Source: Armigeres subalbatus
Taxonomy: Eukaryota; Arthropoda; Insecta; Diptera; Culicidae
Direction of reading: 5' to 3'
Assembly: GCF_024139115.2 (NCBI RefSeq)
Contig: NC_085140.1
Coordinates: 332,503,953 to 332,567,952 of the forward strand
Length of the DNA stretch: 64,000 nucleotides
Every line of letters begins with the position of its first letter. Position 1 is the stretch's first letter. Positions 11,522-22,672 of this stretch are shown here, one piece after another. The translations under genes were made by a program, and so were the position numbers. The notes beneath the pieces were generated by a model. The model worked only from the letters and a program-made list of their open reading frames with translations, was not told the origin of the DNA and did not search any database.

Positions 11522-12970
11522 TCAATTCCGTCCATTTTTATGCACTGGCTCGGGGTGCTTTAAAATATCACGTGTTACCGTCGAACCTTCTCGTCGTCGC
11601 TTGATCACCTTTATCATGTGATCGAACGGAAGTTTCATCGTCAAATCGTGCCTATAACGCACTTGCTCCGGCCGAATTTCCGTTTCAAACCGGAAGTTCC
11701 TGATCAAGTGGATCAGCATTACCTTCATGCTGAACATTGCATAGCGCCATCCTGTGGAGAAAGAGTTCGATGTACTCACAAATTCATATTTGGCTTACAG
11801 GACTTACCAATGCATATACGATTTCCACCACTGAAAGGCAGATATGCGAAGGGATGGCGATCCCGTGATCGCTCTTCCGAAAACTGTTCCGGGTCGAATT
11901 TATCCGCATCCGGACCCCAAATGTCCTTCCTTCGGTGCAAGGCATAGAAGTTCATGACGAAAATGTTTCCCGGCGGTATTTTAATTCCGTCGACTTCAAT
12001 TTCGGCCATGTTTTCCCGGGAAATATTTGGCGCCACCGGGCAATGGCGGAGGCATTCTTTAAGGAATTTTTCCAAGTAAGTCAACTGCTTCAAATTCTCG
12101 GCGTTCATTTCGACCTCTTCGTTGGGCATGAACTCCATGATTTCGTCAAACAGTTTCTGTTCAATATCCTTGTAGAAACACAAGAACAAACAGGCGTGAG
12201 CAATCAGCAGTCCGGATGTGTCGTTGGCCTGAAGAAACGATATATAAGCATTTTAATGAAAATATTAGTTTTGATTTATTTTTAAACAAACCCCGGTGAT
12301 AACCGCATAGATGTTGTCTTTGATTTCAGTATCGTTGAATGATTTACCATCCTCAGATGTACTCAGCAATTGATCAATCAAAATCTTTGGTTTGTGATCG
12401 TCATCTATTTCGTTACCATTGCTAGTATTAACACAATTCAAACTTCTTGTAATACGTCTCTCGGATACAAGCTGTAAAATTACATATTCCATAAAATTAA
12501 CAAAATACTCAACAAAGGCAACAAGCTTACTCTATTGAAGAAATTGCACACCACTTCTCGAGCCTGTATGAGATCCTTGTGATAGTTGGTCAGATGATAA
12601 ACGACATCCGGGTAGAGGTGAACGCTCACCATTCTTCTGGCCGCTTCTCCGAAAGCTCTGTAAACAAAATCGTTCTGATTAGGAAACCATCGATCTACAA
12701 ATTCAAAGCGTGCTAACATATCCAAACCGTGAACAAACTCCTCCTTTCCCTTCCTCTTGGTGATATCACTGCCCAGAGTCGTTCCACAGGCCATTTCCAG
12801 CGTGCAAACCGATGTGAATTTGTGCATACTGACCACCGTTCCGTCTGGGTTTGCGCTCAGATTTGCCACCATTTGTCGGGCGCACTGCTCGAAAACCGGA
12901 ATGAACCCATGCAGGATGCGCAGGTTGAAGCTGGAATTGAGCCGTTTGCGCATGGTACGCCATAGTTTGT
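11522..12970 (-). CDS. CYP4-clan (CYP325-like) cytochrome P450, exons 2-5
   Basis: Exons on the minus strand are 12970-12531, 12471-12292, 12228-11808 and 11751-11522. Introns are 59, 63 and 56 bp with GT-AG ends, and all phases match. Joined to exon 1 (25231-24886), the product is 538 aa. Landmarks in joined numbering: YKLWRTMRK (C-helix region) at 116-124; I-helix ANDTSG at 323-328; ExxR (ECLR) at 380-383; FDPEQF at 433-438; and heme loop PFSGGNRICIG at 453-463 with the cysteine ligand at 461. The protein should be a heme-thiolate monooxygenase on the cytosolic face of the ER. Substrates cannot be read from sequence. ANDTS in place of the usual CYP4 (G/E)HDT points to the mosquito CYP325 family. 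No internal stop was seen. Confidence 0.9.
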
Positions 12971-13059
12971 CTAGACATAGAGAATTGATTAGATCATTAG
13001 GAGAACAGTACTATTATTCCTCTCACGCTCATATATTACTCTTATTTCAAATGTTAAGA

Positions 13060-13135
13060 ATAAGGTTCAATCAAGTGGTGGAATTGAATGGAATTGTACA
13101 AACTTGTCTTATGATTCAAAATAATCAAAATAAAC
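13060..13135. repeat. single arm of a foldback MITE (GTCTTATGA family)
   Basis: CAAGTGGTGGAATTGAATGG followed by AATTGTACAAACTTGTCTTATGA matches one arm of the foldback elements at 28078-28304 and 33379-33641. The other arm is missing. Confidence 0.6.
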
Positions 13136-13249
13136 TCAAAGCTCAAAATAATTGTCTTATCTATATAGATCTGCGGGCTACGAAATGGTGATTTGACATC
13201 CGGGAAGGAGTTCCTAACATAGCTCTGGTCCTCACAAGTTCCAATACTC

Positions 13250-13895
13250 ACGCTTCCACGGGTCTTCCGATGACAATTGACCGCCAGCTAAGGTTTACGT
13301 ACTTAGCTGGTAGTGTAGCCTGGGCACTGTTGTCCTTCTGACATCAGCTAGAGTGAGAGGGTGCGTCCCGTGGGGGTCTGCCTAGGATGTGGTGGGGTTC
13401 AACAGTGGGCTCTGTTGAACTTCTATAAAAAGCTGCATGTGTCCCCAAGCAGGCCCTATCAAAGCGACCGTGTGCCGCTCAAAGTGCACTAGCCTAGTCC
13501 TGGTGTTGGGTGGGACTTTAAACCAATTTGACCCGACTGATCGAGCGTCTGTTCACCAAAGAGGTGCGGCTCCAACAGCGTCTGTTCTGGCATCCAGCGG
13601 TTGGGTATGAAATGCTATTCCCCGGAAGCTATGCCTAAGATGGTAGCCCCATCCCGGTGGATAGGGAGCCTTGGACCAACAACCTACTGTTCTCGAAACA
13701 TCAATTTGTTCGAGAGTCCAATAATAAAAGAATACGGACTTATTTTACAGAAACGACTAGCGCGAAATAACGGACACGAATAGGTACATGGAACGTTTTG
13801 ACCCTAGCCCAGCAGGGTTAATTGGCACAACTTACCAATGAGGCACGCCGCATAAAACTTGAGATCCTGGGACTGAGTGAAGTCCGTTGGCCAAA
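13250..13895 (+). mobile_element. 5' end of an RTE-type LINE (UTR and endonuclease start)
   Basis: The text from about 13420 (TATAAAAAGCTGCATGT, GACCGTGTGCCGCTCAAAG) is shared in inverse with 48835-49040, upstream of another RTE copy. It ends with a frame reading TWNVLTLAQQG, LAQLTNEARRIKLEILGLSE, VRWPN, which is the start of an APE-type endonuclease. The copy stops abruptly at the Bel-Pao scrap. Confidence 0.7.
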
Positions 13896-14117
13896 CCCGA
13901 GTAAAAAGTGATTTGAGGTGAGCATTGGGGACTCGTCGTTTTCCACGGGGATACTAGTTAGTGGACTGGAGTTGGTCACGTTCTCCACCTCAATCAGAAA
14001 ATTTTCCAGGACTGCGTATGATAGCGTACGGTTCCCAACAGCTTGTTCAGGTTTTGCTTGACTGTTCGAAAAAGGCACTCCCACGCTCCTCCCATGGGCT
14101 GGGGGGTAGAGCTCCAT
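13880..14117 (-). pseudogene. Bel-Pao integrase C-terminal fragment
   Basis: The minus strand reads LYPPAHGRSVGVPFSNS, then ENFLIEVENVTNSSPLTSIP and LTSNHFLLGFG. In Bel-Pao pol the same region reads as a proline-containing block, an E-x-x-x-N-S-R-P-L-T block and T-P-N-H-F-L-L-G. Only about 80 codons remain, without LTRs nearby, so it is a dead fragment. Confidence 0.75.
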
Positions 14118-15192
14118 GTGGTAGGCGACGTTGTGAACTCAATCATCAGCCTTATCAATATTCTGCATGGCGGCTTTCAGTTCCTTGCTAGAATTTCGTT
14201 GAGGACAGTGTTGTGGTTTTAGGTGATGATATTTACTATGGTAATGCAGCACTATTAGTCTTGTGACATGATGGTTACGAGGAAGAATTACTGTATTTAC
14301 AGTAGACCGCATCGTGCTTTCGTGCTATACGGTTCTTTTCTCTCTTTGCGGAAGGATGTTTTTAATACTACCCGAAGCTATTTTAATTTCAACAGTGCTT
14401 CTCAGCGCTATTTGTACCCGTTATGATTTTTGCTTGGACCCGTGGCTTCGTTTTACGTTCGACCCGTTTGCGAAAGAAACAAGAATTCCAACAAGCGGTG
14501 GTAATCCTGCAAGGACACCGTTCTGGGGAAAAACCTCTTAGAAGGTCACGTCTCCACGCTCAGCAAAGAGCATTAATAAAAACAAGAGGAAGGGGGAATC
14601 TCTGAAATCTCCACTTCCTTCTAAAAAACAAGGTTTTAAGATCCTCCTCGAATAATACTCAAAGAAATTCCAATGGTAACATTTTATTTGAAGATTGTTC
14701 TGCGGGATATTATACTATTCAATATTCCAATGGAACAACTTGTTTTACTTCCAGTCGAAATCCTTCTACAATTGATTTAGTTTTAACGGATTCAAGTCAG
14801 CTGTGTGGCCAATTGGTAACTCATGCTGACTTTGACTCTGATCACCTTCCTGTGACGATTGAAATCTCATAAGAAGCCATTAACAATCCAATCAGCTTTA
14901 CTTTTAATTATCATAGAGCTGATTGGGATTTATATAAAACGTATATCGATAGGTATTTTGATGTTGATATTCCTCTCGATAACAAAAGTGATATCGATAA
15001 TGCTCTCGTGTCTTTGACAAATTTAATTGTCGAAGCCAGAGGCATTGCAATTCCTTAATGTGAAATTAAATTCAACTCCATTATTATTGACGACGATCTT
15101 CAGCTACTGATCCGTCTTAAAAATGTGATGCGAAGGCAATACCAGAGAACTCGCGATCCCGCGTTGAAAGTGAGATTTGCAAAATGAAATTT

Positions 15193-16010
15193 AAAAAACC
15201 AGATAAATCCACCTAGCGTTGACGATGCCTTTCTCGATTCAATCGTTTGGTTTCGCCTTAGTGTGCTACACATCATACATGATTGCCTACATTACGGCTA
15301 TTGCAAACTCTATAAGGCGAGTTGGGGCTCTCCTTCGCCGTGCGGTAAGATGCGCGGCTACAAACCAAGACCATGCTGAGGGTGTCTGGGTTCGATTCCC
15401 GGTCCCGGTCTAGGCAATTTTGGAAATTGGATTGGAAATTGTCTCGACTTCCCTGGGCATAAAAGTATCATCGTGTTAGCCTCATGATATACGAATGCAA
15501 AAAAAATGGTAGCCTGGCTTAGAAACCTCGCAGTTAATAATAACTGTGGAAGTGCTTAATGAACACTAAGCTGCGAAGCGGCTCTGTCCCTGTATGGGAC
15601 TGTAATGCCAATAAGAAGAAGAAGAAGATAGACAATAAGGAAGGGAATTTAGGGTGCTTAAATTAATTACATATGATGTTGATATTCACATAGTTGATAT
15701 CATTGGCGATGTTTCACATCTGTAACGAGATAAACATTTTTTGGAAGACAGCAGCGAGAGGAAGACATACGAGTGGGATTTAACGGTAGACAACAAGAGG
15801 GAGATATTCTTAAAGGACTACGACAACGAAAGGGATGGGTGGACGACGATTACAGTCTAACATCAGCCACTTTCAGAAAATGGTGGACAAGGGACATGTA
15901 TTCGAGATCAAGACCCGCCAACACTTCCCTAATAGACCTCGGCTGCTTTCCTCGGACCCAAATGGTAGCCTTTCGGTACAGCTTTGTTGTACGAGAAAGG
16001 CAAAACGTTT
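15193..16010. mobile_element. MITE with CCACCTAGCG / CGAGAAAGGC ends, carrying a SINE
   Basis: It starts with CCAGATAAATCCACCTAGCG and GCCTTTCTCG and ends with the TAGCCTTTCGGTACAGC, TTTGTTGTACGAGAAAGGC hairpin. The same pair of ends bounds 51000-51415 in inverse. The Jockey reading frame is continuous across it, so it inserted into that LINE. It was later split by the SINE at 15324-15628. Confidence 0.65.
15324..15628 (+). mobile_element. tRNA-derived SINE with (AAG)n tail
   Basis: The head GGGGCTCTCCTTCGCCGTGC, the box-A-like and box-B (GGTTCGATTCC) sequences, the conserved body and an AAGAAGAAGAAGAAG tail are all present. It is the same family as 2041-2331 and is nested inside a MITE inside a Jockey remnant inside a P450 intron. 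Confidence 0.88.
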
Positions 16011-16569
16011 CGCTGTTCTGAGAAATACCAATTTTGAGAATAATGTCTCGAAGTTGGATCCCAGTTCAAAACGTTTTTTGGAAATTAACGAAAATTCTTT
16101 TAAAAAAAACCTCAAAAGCCAATTCCAGCGCTTAAAGAGGGAAATAAAATGTTATTAACAAATAGCGAAAAGGTTCAGAAAATTGCTTATATTGCTTTAC
16201 CCCCCAGCCAATTCTTATTTCAAACCTTCCAGCAGACATATTGTCACTATGAATGGGGTTCCAATTAATTGGTCTAGCGAAGCTAAATATTTAGCACTTC
16301 TGCTAGATCAAAAATTTACTTTTAAAAGTCACCTTGAAGCCATTCAAGCCAAATGTAACAAATATATTAAGTGTCTATATCTTTTTATAAACAGAAAATC
16401 AAAACTTTGTCTTAACCCTTGTGTGGCCGGCTGGGTACCTTTTTGGAATTCAATTCGCGATATCTAAATGAATTGTCATAATAGGAGGTTGAAACTCTGT
16501 CATATCCACAATAATGACGGCCAAAATCGATTGTAGGGGTTAACTGAAATTTTGATTAAGGAGGGGTGG

Positions 16570-19500
16570 AGGGAGGCACGGCAAATGCTGGGTAAAGCGT
16601 ACCATTGGTACTTCGCGTACCTGAAGGAATAAAATAGACCCCATCTCGCGGTCCTTAGCCTCTTACCCAGCAACTCCTATCCCTACCTCCCCGCGGTGCT
16701 GGCCGGGATACGAGCAACCTTAGGGAAGATCGGGTAACCAATTCCGGTGGGAACTATGGTCGTATGCTGACAGGGAAGGAGGGGGTTTGCTCCTCTCCGG
16801 AGGTGCAAATCTTATTGAGCGTCTGTTCTCCATGTCAGGAACGGCTCACAACAGCGTCTATTCTCCATGTTACGGGTGGCTGATCATCGTCCGAGTGCCA
16901 GCGAGGGACTCTAAGTGAAACTGTGCACCATGGTCCACCGGAAATAAGGAGGAATGGTCCTCCGGAAATTTGGGGGGTTTGGTGTCAGGCCCTGCAAGCC
17001 AGCCTTTAAAAAATCTTAAGCAACGAACAATCAACAAGAGAGTACGGACCGGAACCATCGGCGAAGACCACTGCGACGAAAAGGGACTAGCGATTGGAAA
17101 CTCGGTTCGTGGAACTGCAAATCTCTCAACTTCATCGGGAGCACACGCATGCTCAAGGACCGTGGATTCGGCATCGTAGCGTTGCAGGAGGTTTGTTGGA
17201 AGGGATCAATGGTGCGAACGTTTAGAGGTAATCATACCATCTACCAGAGCTGCGGCAACACAAATGAGCTGGGAACAGCTTTCATAGTGATGGGCGATAT
17301 GCAAGGACGCGTGATCGGGTGGTGGCCGATCAATGAAAGAATGTGCAGGTTGAGGATCAAAGGCCGGTTCTTCAACTTCAGCATAATCAACGTCCATAGC
17401 CCACACTCTGGAAGCACTGATGATGATAAGGACGCATTTTACGCGCAGCTGGAACGTGAGTACGACAGCTGCCCAAGCCACGACGTCAAAATCATCATAG
17501 GAGATTTGAACGCTCAGGTTGGCCAAGAGGAGGAGTTTAGACCGACTATTGGAAAGTTCAGCGCTCACCTGCTGACGAACGAAAACGGCCTACGACTAAT
17601 TGATTTCGCCGCCTCCAAGAATATGGCCATTCGTAGCACCTACTTCCAACACAGCCTCCCGTATCGATACACCTGGAGATCACCACTGCAGACAGAATCA
17701 CAAATCGACCACGTTCTGATTGATGGACGGCACTTCTCCGACATTATCGACGTCAGGACATATCGTGGCGCTAACATCGACTCGGACCACTATCTGGTGA
17801 TGGTTAAACTGCGCCCAAAACTATCCGTCATCAACAATGTTCGGTACCGACGACCGCCGCGGTACGACCTAGAGCGACTGAAGCAACCTGATGTCGCCAC
17901 TGCATACGCGCAGCATCTCGAGGCAGCGTTGCCGGAAGAGGGTGAGCTCGATGGGGCCCCTCTTGAGGACTGCTGGAGTACAGTTAAAGCAGCCATTAAC
18001 GACGCAGCGGAGAACAACGTCGGGTATATGGGTCGAAGTCGACGGAACGATTGGTTCGACGAAGAGTGCAGACAGATTCTGGAGGAGAAGGACGCAGCGC
18101 GGGCGGTCGCGCTGCAGCAAGGTACCCGGCAGAACATGGAACGTTATAGACGGAAGCGGAGACAGCAGACCCGCCTTTTCAGGAGAAGAAACGCCGCCTG
18201 GAAGAAGCGGAGTGCGAGGAGATGGAACAGCTGTGCCGTTCTCAAGATACACGCAAGTTCTATCAGAAGCTCAACGCATCCCGCAAAGGCTTCGTGCCGC
18301 GAGCCGAAATGTGCCGGGATAAGGATGGGAGCATCTTGACGGACGAACGTGTGGTGATCGAAAGGTGGAAGCAGCACTACGAGGAACATCTGAATGGCGC
18401 TGAGAGTACAGGCAGTGAAAGTCAAGGCAGCGGAGGAGATGACTACGTCAGTTCAGCGGACGATGGAAGCCAACCAGCCCCCACCTTGAGGGAAGTTAAG
18501 GATGCCATTCAACAGCTAAAGACCAATAAAGCAGCTGGTAAGGATGGTATCGGAGCTGAGCTCATCAAGATGGGCCCGGAAAAGCTGGCCACTTGCCTGC
18601 ACAAACTGATAGTCAGAATCTGGGAAACCGAACAGCTACCGGAGGAGTGGAAGGAAGGGGTTATATGCCCCATCTACAAGAAAGGCGACAAACTGGAGTG
18701 TGAGAAATTTCGCGCGATCCCCATCCTCAATGACGCCTACAAAGTGATATCCCAGATCATCTTCCGTCGTCTGTCACCATTAGTGAACGAGTTCGTGGGA
18801 AGTTATCAAGCCCGCTTCGTTGACGGCCGCTCGACAACGGACCAGATCTTTACTGTACGGCAAATCCTTCAAAAATGCCGTGAATACCAGGTCCCAACGC
18901 ACCGTTGATTTCAAGGCGGCATACGACAGTATAGACCGCGTAGAGCTATGGAAAATTATGGACGAGAACAGCTTCCCTGCGAAGCTTACCAGACTGATCA
19001 AAGCAACGGTGGATGGTGTGCAAAACTGTGTGAAGATTTCGGGCGAACACTCCAGTTCGTTCGAATCGCGCCGGGGACTAAGACAAGGTGATGGACTTTC
19101 GTGCCTGTTGTTCAACATTGCGCTAGAAGGTGTCATGCGGAGAGCCGGGTGTAACAGCCGGGGTACGATTTTCAACAGATCCAGTCAATTTATTTGCTTC
19201 GCGGATGACATGGACATTGTCGGCCGAACATTTGCAAAGGTGGCAGAACTGTACACCCGCCTGAAACGTGAAGCAACAAAAGTTGGACTGGTGGTGAATG
19301 CGTCAAAGACAAAGTACATGCTTGTGGGCGGAACCGAGCGCGACAGGGCCCGCCTGAGAAGCAGTGTTACGATAGACGGGGATACCTTCGAGGTGGTCGA
19401 GGAATTCGTTTACCTCGGATCCTTGCTAACGGCTGACAACAACGTTAGTCGTGAAATACGAAGGCGCATCATCTGTGGAAGTCGGGCCTACTACGGGCTC

Positions 19501-19995
19501 CAGAAGAAACTGTGTCAAATGTGTCATGTACAAGACGTTAATAAGACCGGTAGTCCTCTACGGACATGAAACATGGACAATGCTCGAGGAGGACTTGCAA
19601 GCACTCGGAGTATTCGAGAGACGGGTGCTTAGGACCATCTTTGGCGGTGTGCAAGAAGACGGTGTGTGGCGGCGAAGAATGAACCATGAGCTCGCCCAAC
19701 TCTACGGCGAACCCAGTATCCAGAAGGTAGCTAAAGCCGGAAGGGTACGATGGGCAGGACATGTTGCAAGAATGCCGGACAGCAACCCTGCAAAGATGGT
19801 GTTCGCTTCCGATCCGGCAGGTACGAGACGGCGTGGAGCGCAGCAAGCGAGATGGGCAGACCAGGTGCAGAACGACTTGGCGAGCGTGGGGCGTATTCGA
19901 GGATGGAGAGATGCGGCCTCGAACCGTGCATTGTGGCGTCAAATTGTTGATTCAGTGTTATCTGTTTAGATGTTAACTAAATAAATGAAATGAAT
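16570..19995 (+). pseudogene. near full-length RTE-clade LINE, frameshifted
   Basis: A GC-rich 5' UTR (about 16570-17150) precedes an APE endonuclease at 17149-18190: LKDRGFGIVALQEVCWKG, FNFSIINVHSPHSG, IIIGDLNAQVG, QIDHVLIDGRHFSD, DSDHYLVMVKL. The linker (WFDEECRQ) and RT follow at 18222-19520 (ICPIYKKGDKLECEKF, EFVGSYQARFVDGRSTTDQ, VDFKAAYDSIDRVELWKIM, RRGLRQGDGLS, FADDMDIVG near 19198). The C-terminal LYGHETWTMLEEDLQALGVF block ends at 19969. A short TGAATGATGA-type 3' repeat closes it. At least three frame breaks (about 18200, about 18900 with some 10 nt lost, about 19500) make it dead. It is the longest mobile-element copy here and resembles the JAM/RTE elements of Aedes. Confidence 0.92.
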
Positions 19996-20039
19996 GATGA
20001 GGGAGGGGTTCCGACATTTTTTTTACCTTTTAAATGGCC

Positions 20040-21210
20040 GGCAGGGTACCAGGGTACCCACGAAACTAAAATGCTCATATCTTTGGCAATTTTTAACCGT
20101 TTTCAACCGTTTTGGGCTTATTCGATTCAGAATTTTGTCCTTTATCATGCTGTTTTAGGATTGGACCGGTCCGGTCCCTCAGATCACCGGGAAATCCGGA
20201 TTTCTAGGGACATGTCCTGCATAAATGATACTGATCGTGTATTTCGATAGGTAATCAGCAATATGGGTATCAAACTTCTTGATATTTCATCAGCAGGTTG
20301 ATTTTTATTGATTTGGTTCCATCAGACGTGCAGATCTTCAATTGGCCACTCCAGAACAGGTTTCTCGAGGGGTCATAGATGGCCATGAACAATTTTCAAG
20401 GGAACATCAACAATATGGGTATCAAACTTCTTGAAATTATTTCCAGGGTGTGTTCTTGACAAGTTGACCCGGAGTGGCCAGCAAGTGTTGAGTGTTGAGA
20501 GCAAAATCATTGCAAGGACCACCCTTTGACACCAGAAGGCAACTAAGTTCTTTATAAATATATTGTTGGCGATATGTCAATTCTGGAAATCCGTCCTAGA
20601 AACTGTTACTTGTTGTAGCATTGTGAGAATAAAATCATTGCATAAACAACGAATTGACCACCATTGGTCATCTGGCACTGAAGGGCCGGAACACCCATAG
20701 TGAAGACAAATTCTTGAAAATTGTCCTAGAATATAGTTGTTTGTTATACATGTGAGAGCAAAATTCCACTAAATGATCCTCCGGGAACTACGGAACATTC
20801 TGAGAAAAGGGCCAATTTTTAAATTCATCCTCGTAAACCGTACTGTTTTACAAAACGATTTATGCATCAAAATGAGACCAGTATTTTTTCAAGAACCGAA
20901 CGTTGACCCCGGGAGGCCACTCTGAAGCTCTGGAATAGCCGAAAATGTAATCAATTTTAGAAACTCGCCCTAGTAGCTGTGTGCGATAAAAACAATTGGA
21001 GGATTATTCATTGACACCGTGTGGCCGTTAGGTGGGCATCTGGAAGCTTCGGAACTTTCGAAGATGTCCCAATTTTAAAGTCGTCCTAGAAAGTTGTGAG
21101 TTTTCAGAAATCGCTTGTTGAGAAATGTGAGAGCATAATTGATGCAATCTAAACGGATAGCCAAAATACATCCAATAATGCTGCGACTTTCAATAAATCG
21201 TTCGTTCACT
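20040..21210. repeat. degenerate satellite, about 100-140-bp units
   Basis: Related landmarks recur: CCTAGAAACTGTTAC near 20606, CCTAGAATATAGTTG near 20727, CCTCGTAAACCGTAC near 20830, CCCTAGTAGCTGTG near 20969 and CCTAGAAAGTTGTG near 21088. CAATATGGGTATCAAACTTC occurs twice (about 20263 and 20410). The units are heavily diverged. The leading GGCCGGCAGGGTACC resembles GGCCGGCTGGGTACC at about 16427, left of the RTE copy, so the RTE may have inserted into this repeat. Confidence 0.5.
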
Positions 21211-21349
21211 TCAAATGATGGAATAAAATGGGATAGAACGAAATCGTCTTATGACAAATGAAGACACTCCACTAGAAGCTCTAAACAACCTTTGACTGAC
21301 GTATTGTAGAGCCTTCAGCGAAGTCACTGGCATCTATCCGGATCTCTGG

Positions 21350-22420
21350 TGAATATTGTTTTTGCTATTCTTTCTTCCGACATTCGCACTAAGTGACCGG
21401 CCCACTGGAGTTTGCCGTATTTTATACGATTCTCAATATTTTCTTCTTTATACACTTAATACAGCTCCTGATTCATGCGTCTGCCGCACACATCTTTTTC
21501 TAGTTTCCCATCGAGAATTGTACGTAGCACTTTTCGCTCGAAAACGTCAAAAGCTTTCCTGTCCGCCTTTTTTTTACATCCTTACGAATCAGAGCAAATT
21601 TCGTTTCCAATATCCGAGGAAGCCCCTATTCGCAGCAGCAATACGTCTTTTCACTTCACAGGAAACGTTATTGTCACATGTCATGTGTTCAAAGATAAAC
21701 AAATTCTTCAACAACTTCCCCATCAAGCACTACCTCAGCACTAACACCAATAGGTCTACCTTTATCTTTACCCGCAACCATGTACTCCGTCTTGGTAGAG
21801 TCGATGATTTAGCCTATCTTCACCGGCTCCCTCTTGATTAGGGCAAAAGCCTCCACTACTGCCCTGCGATCGAATGTAGTCAATGTCGTCCGTAAAGATC
21901 AGGAGCATATGCGAACATGTGATGATAGTGTCATTCTTCTGCACACCAGATCTCCTAATCACCCCCTCGAGTGCAATATTCTTATTCTTATTCTATATAA
22001 ATAAAAATGAATTTCTGTCTGTCTGAACCTTATAGACTCCGAAACTACTGAAACGATTGGCGTGAAAATTTGTATGCAGAGGTTTTTGGGGCCGGGGAAG
22101 GTTTTTAAGATGGTTCGAGACCCCTCCCTTCTTTGGAGAGGGAGCTCCCATACAAATGAAACAGAAATTTCTGCATAACTCGAGATCTAAGCAGAGAATA
22201 AATTAATTTTAGGCGAAACGAAGTTCGTCGGGTCTGCTAGTTTACAATAAATTTGAAAGCGCATCACTCTGTTTTAATCTCTCCACGGTCACAAACGCGG
22301 TTGATACGTCGTCTGCAACCCGAATACTGTATTTCAAGTCATCAAGCGTTGCACGTATCATCGTAATCAGCCTTGCCGGAGAACCATGTCTAGACAATAT
22401 CTGCAACTGTTGAAAACAAA
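21350..22420 (-). pseudogene. decayed RTE LINE, 3' half of reverse transcriptase
   Basis: Minus-strand scraps match the RTE palm-to-C-terminus: an RT palm remnant at 22250-22410, the FADD-box remnant around 21905, the valine-glutamate-rich block near 21700 and the C-terminal block near 21420-21550. A Helitron at 21992-22240 interrupts it. Every block carries stops or shifts. Confidence 0.7.
21992..22240 (+). mobile_element. short non-autonomous Helitron
   Basis: It begins TCTATATAAATAAAAATG and ends with a hairpin (CGAAACGAAGTTCG) followed by GGGTCTGCTAG before a T. TC...CTAG ends plus a 3' hairpin are the Helitron signature. The internal text (GGAAGGTTTTTAAGATGGTT, CCCATACAAATGAAACAG) is a familiar mosquito Helitron core. 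It lies inside the RTE fragment. Confidence 0.8.
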
Positions 22421-22508
22421 ATGTAAGAAATGAAGATTGCTTCTGGAATTCCGGTATTTCAGGAAGACTTCTTTGTGGCCACTCGGGATCATTGAATTAT
22501 ATTCGCAA

Positions 22509-22672
22509 TCTCGTGCTTAGAATCATAAGGGCGTAACTGTTTTGATCGATTTATCTTCGACGAGTTCATGGTTGTAATGAAAGATGATTGTATCTTCTAC
22601 CTGTAGTAAATATAAAATCGATGAAGAGAAATCGATCAATACAGTTACGCCCCTACGATTCTAAGCGCGAGC
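22509..22672. mobile_element. palindromic MITE (GCTTAGAATC ends)
   Basis: The left end TCGTGCTTAGAATCATAAGG and right end CCTACGATTCTAAGCGCGAG are inverse. Inner arms GTAACTGTTTTGATCGATTT and AAATCGATCAATACAGTTAC also pair. A second copy lies at 50640-50850. It sits at the left edge of the RNase H-bearing LINE fragment. Confidence 0.75.

Larger units (their letters stand above)
14330..16420 (+). pseudogene. Jockey-clade LINE remnant, split by a MITE
   Basis: Endonuclease-end motifs (ILFEDCSAGYYTIQYSNGTT, NPSTIDLVLTDS, DFDSDHLPVTIEIS) lie at about 14640-14880, and a linker (RRQYQRTRDPALKVRF) at about 15130-15180. The reading resumes beyond the MITE at about 16010 with FAVLRNTNFENNVSKLDPSS. 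RT-thumb text follows at about 16245 (MNGVPINWSSEAKYLALLLD, CNKYIKCLYLFINRKSKL). The RT catalytic core is deleted between about 16190 and 16230. The same 3' text recurs at 37790-38065 and in inverse at 45126-45960. The 14330-14640 part (basic, serine-rich) may belong to the same element but is less certain. Confidence 0.75.

Noticed and set aside
17149..19969. Intact, active RTE retrotransposon
   Set aside because: Endonuclease, RT and C-terminal blocks lie in different frames, with a small deletion before the palm motif.
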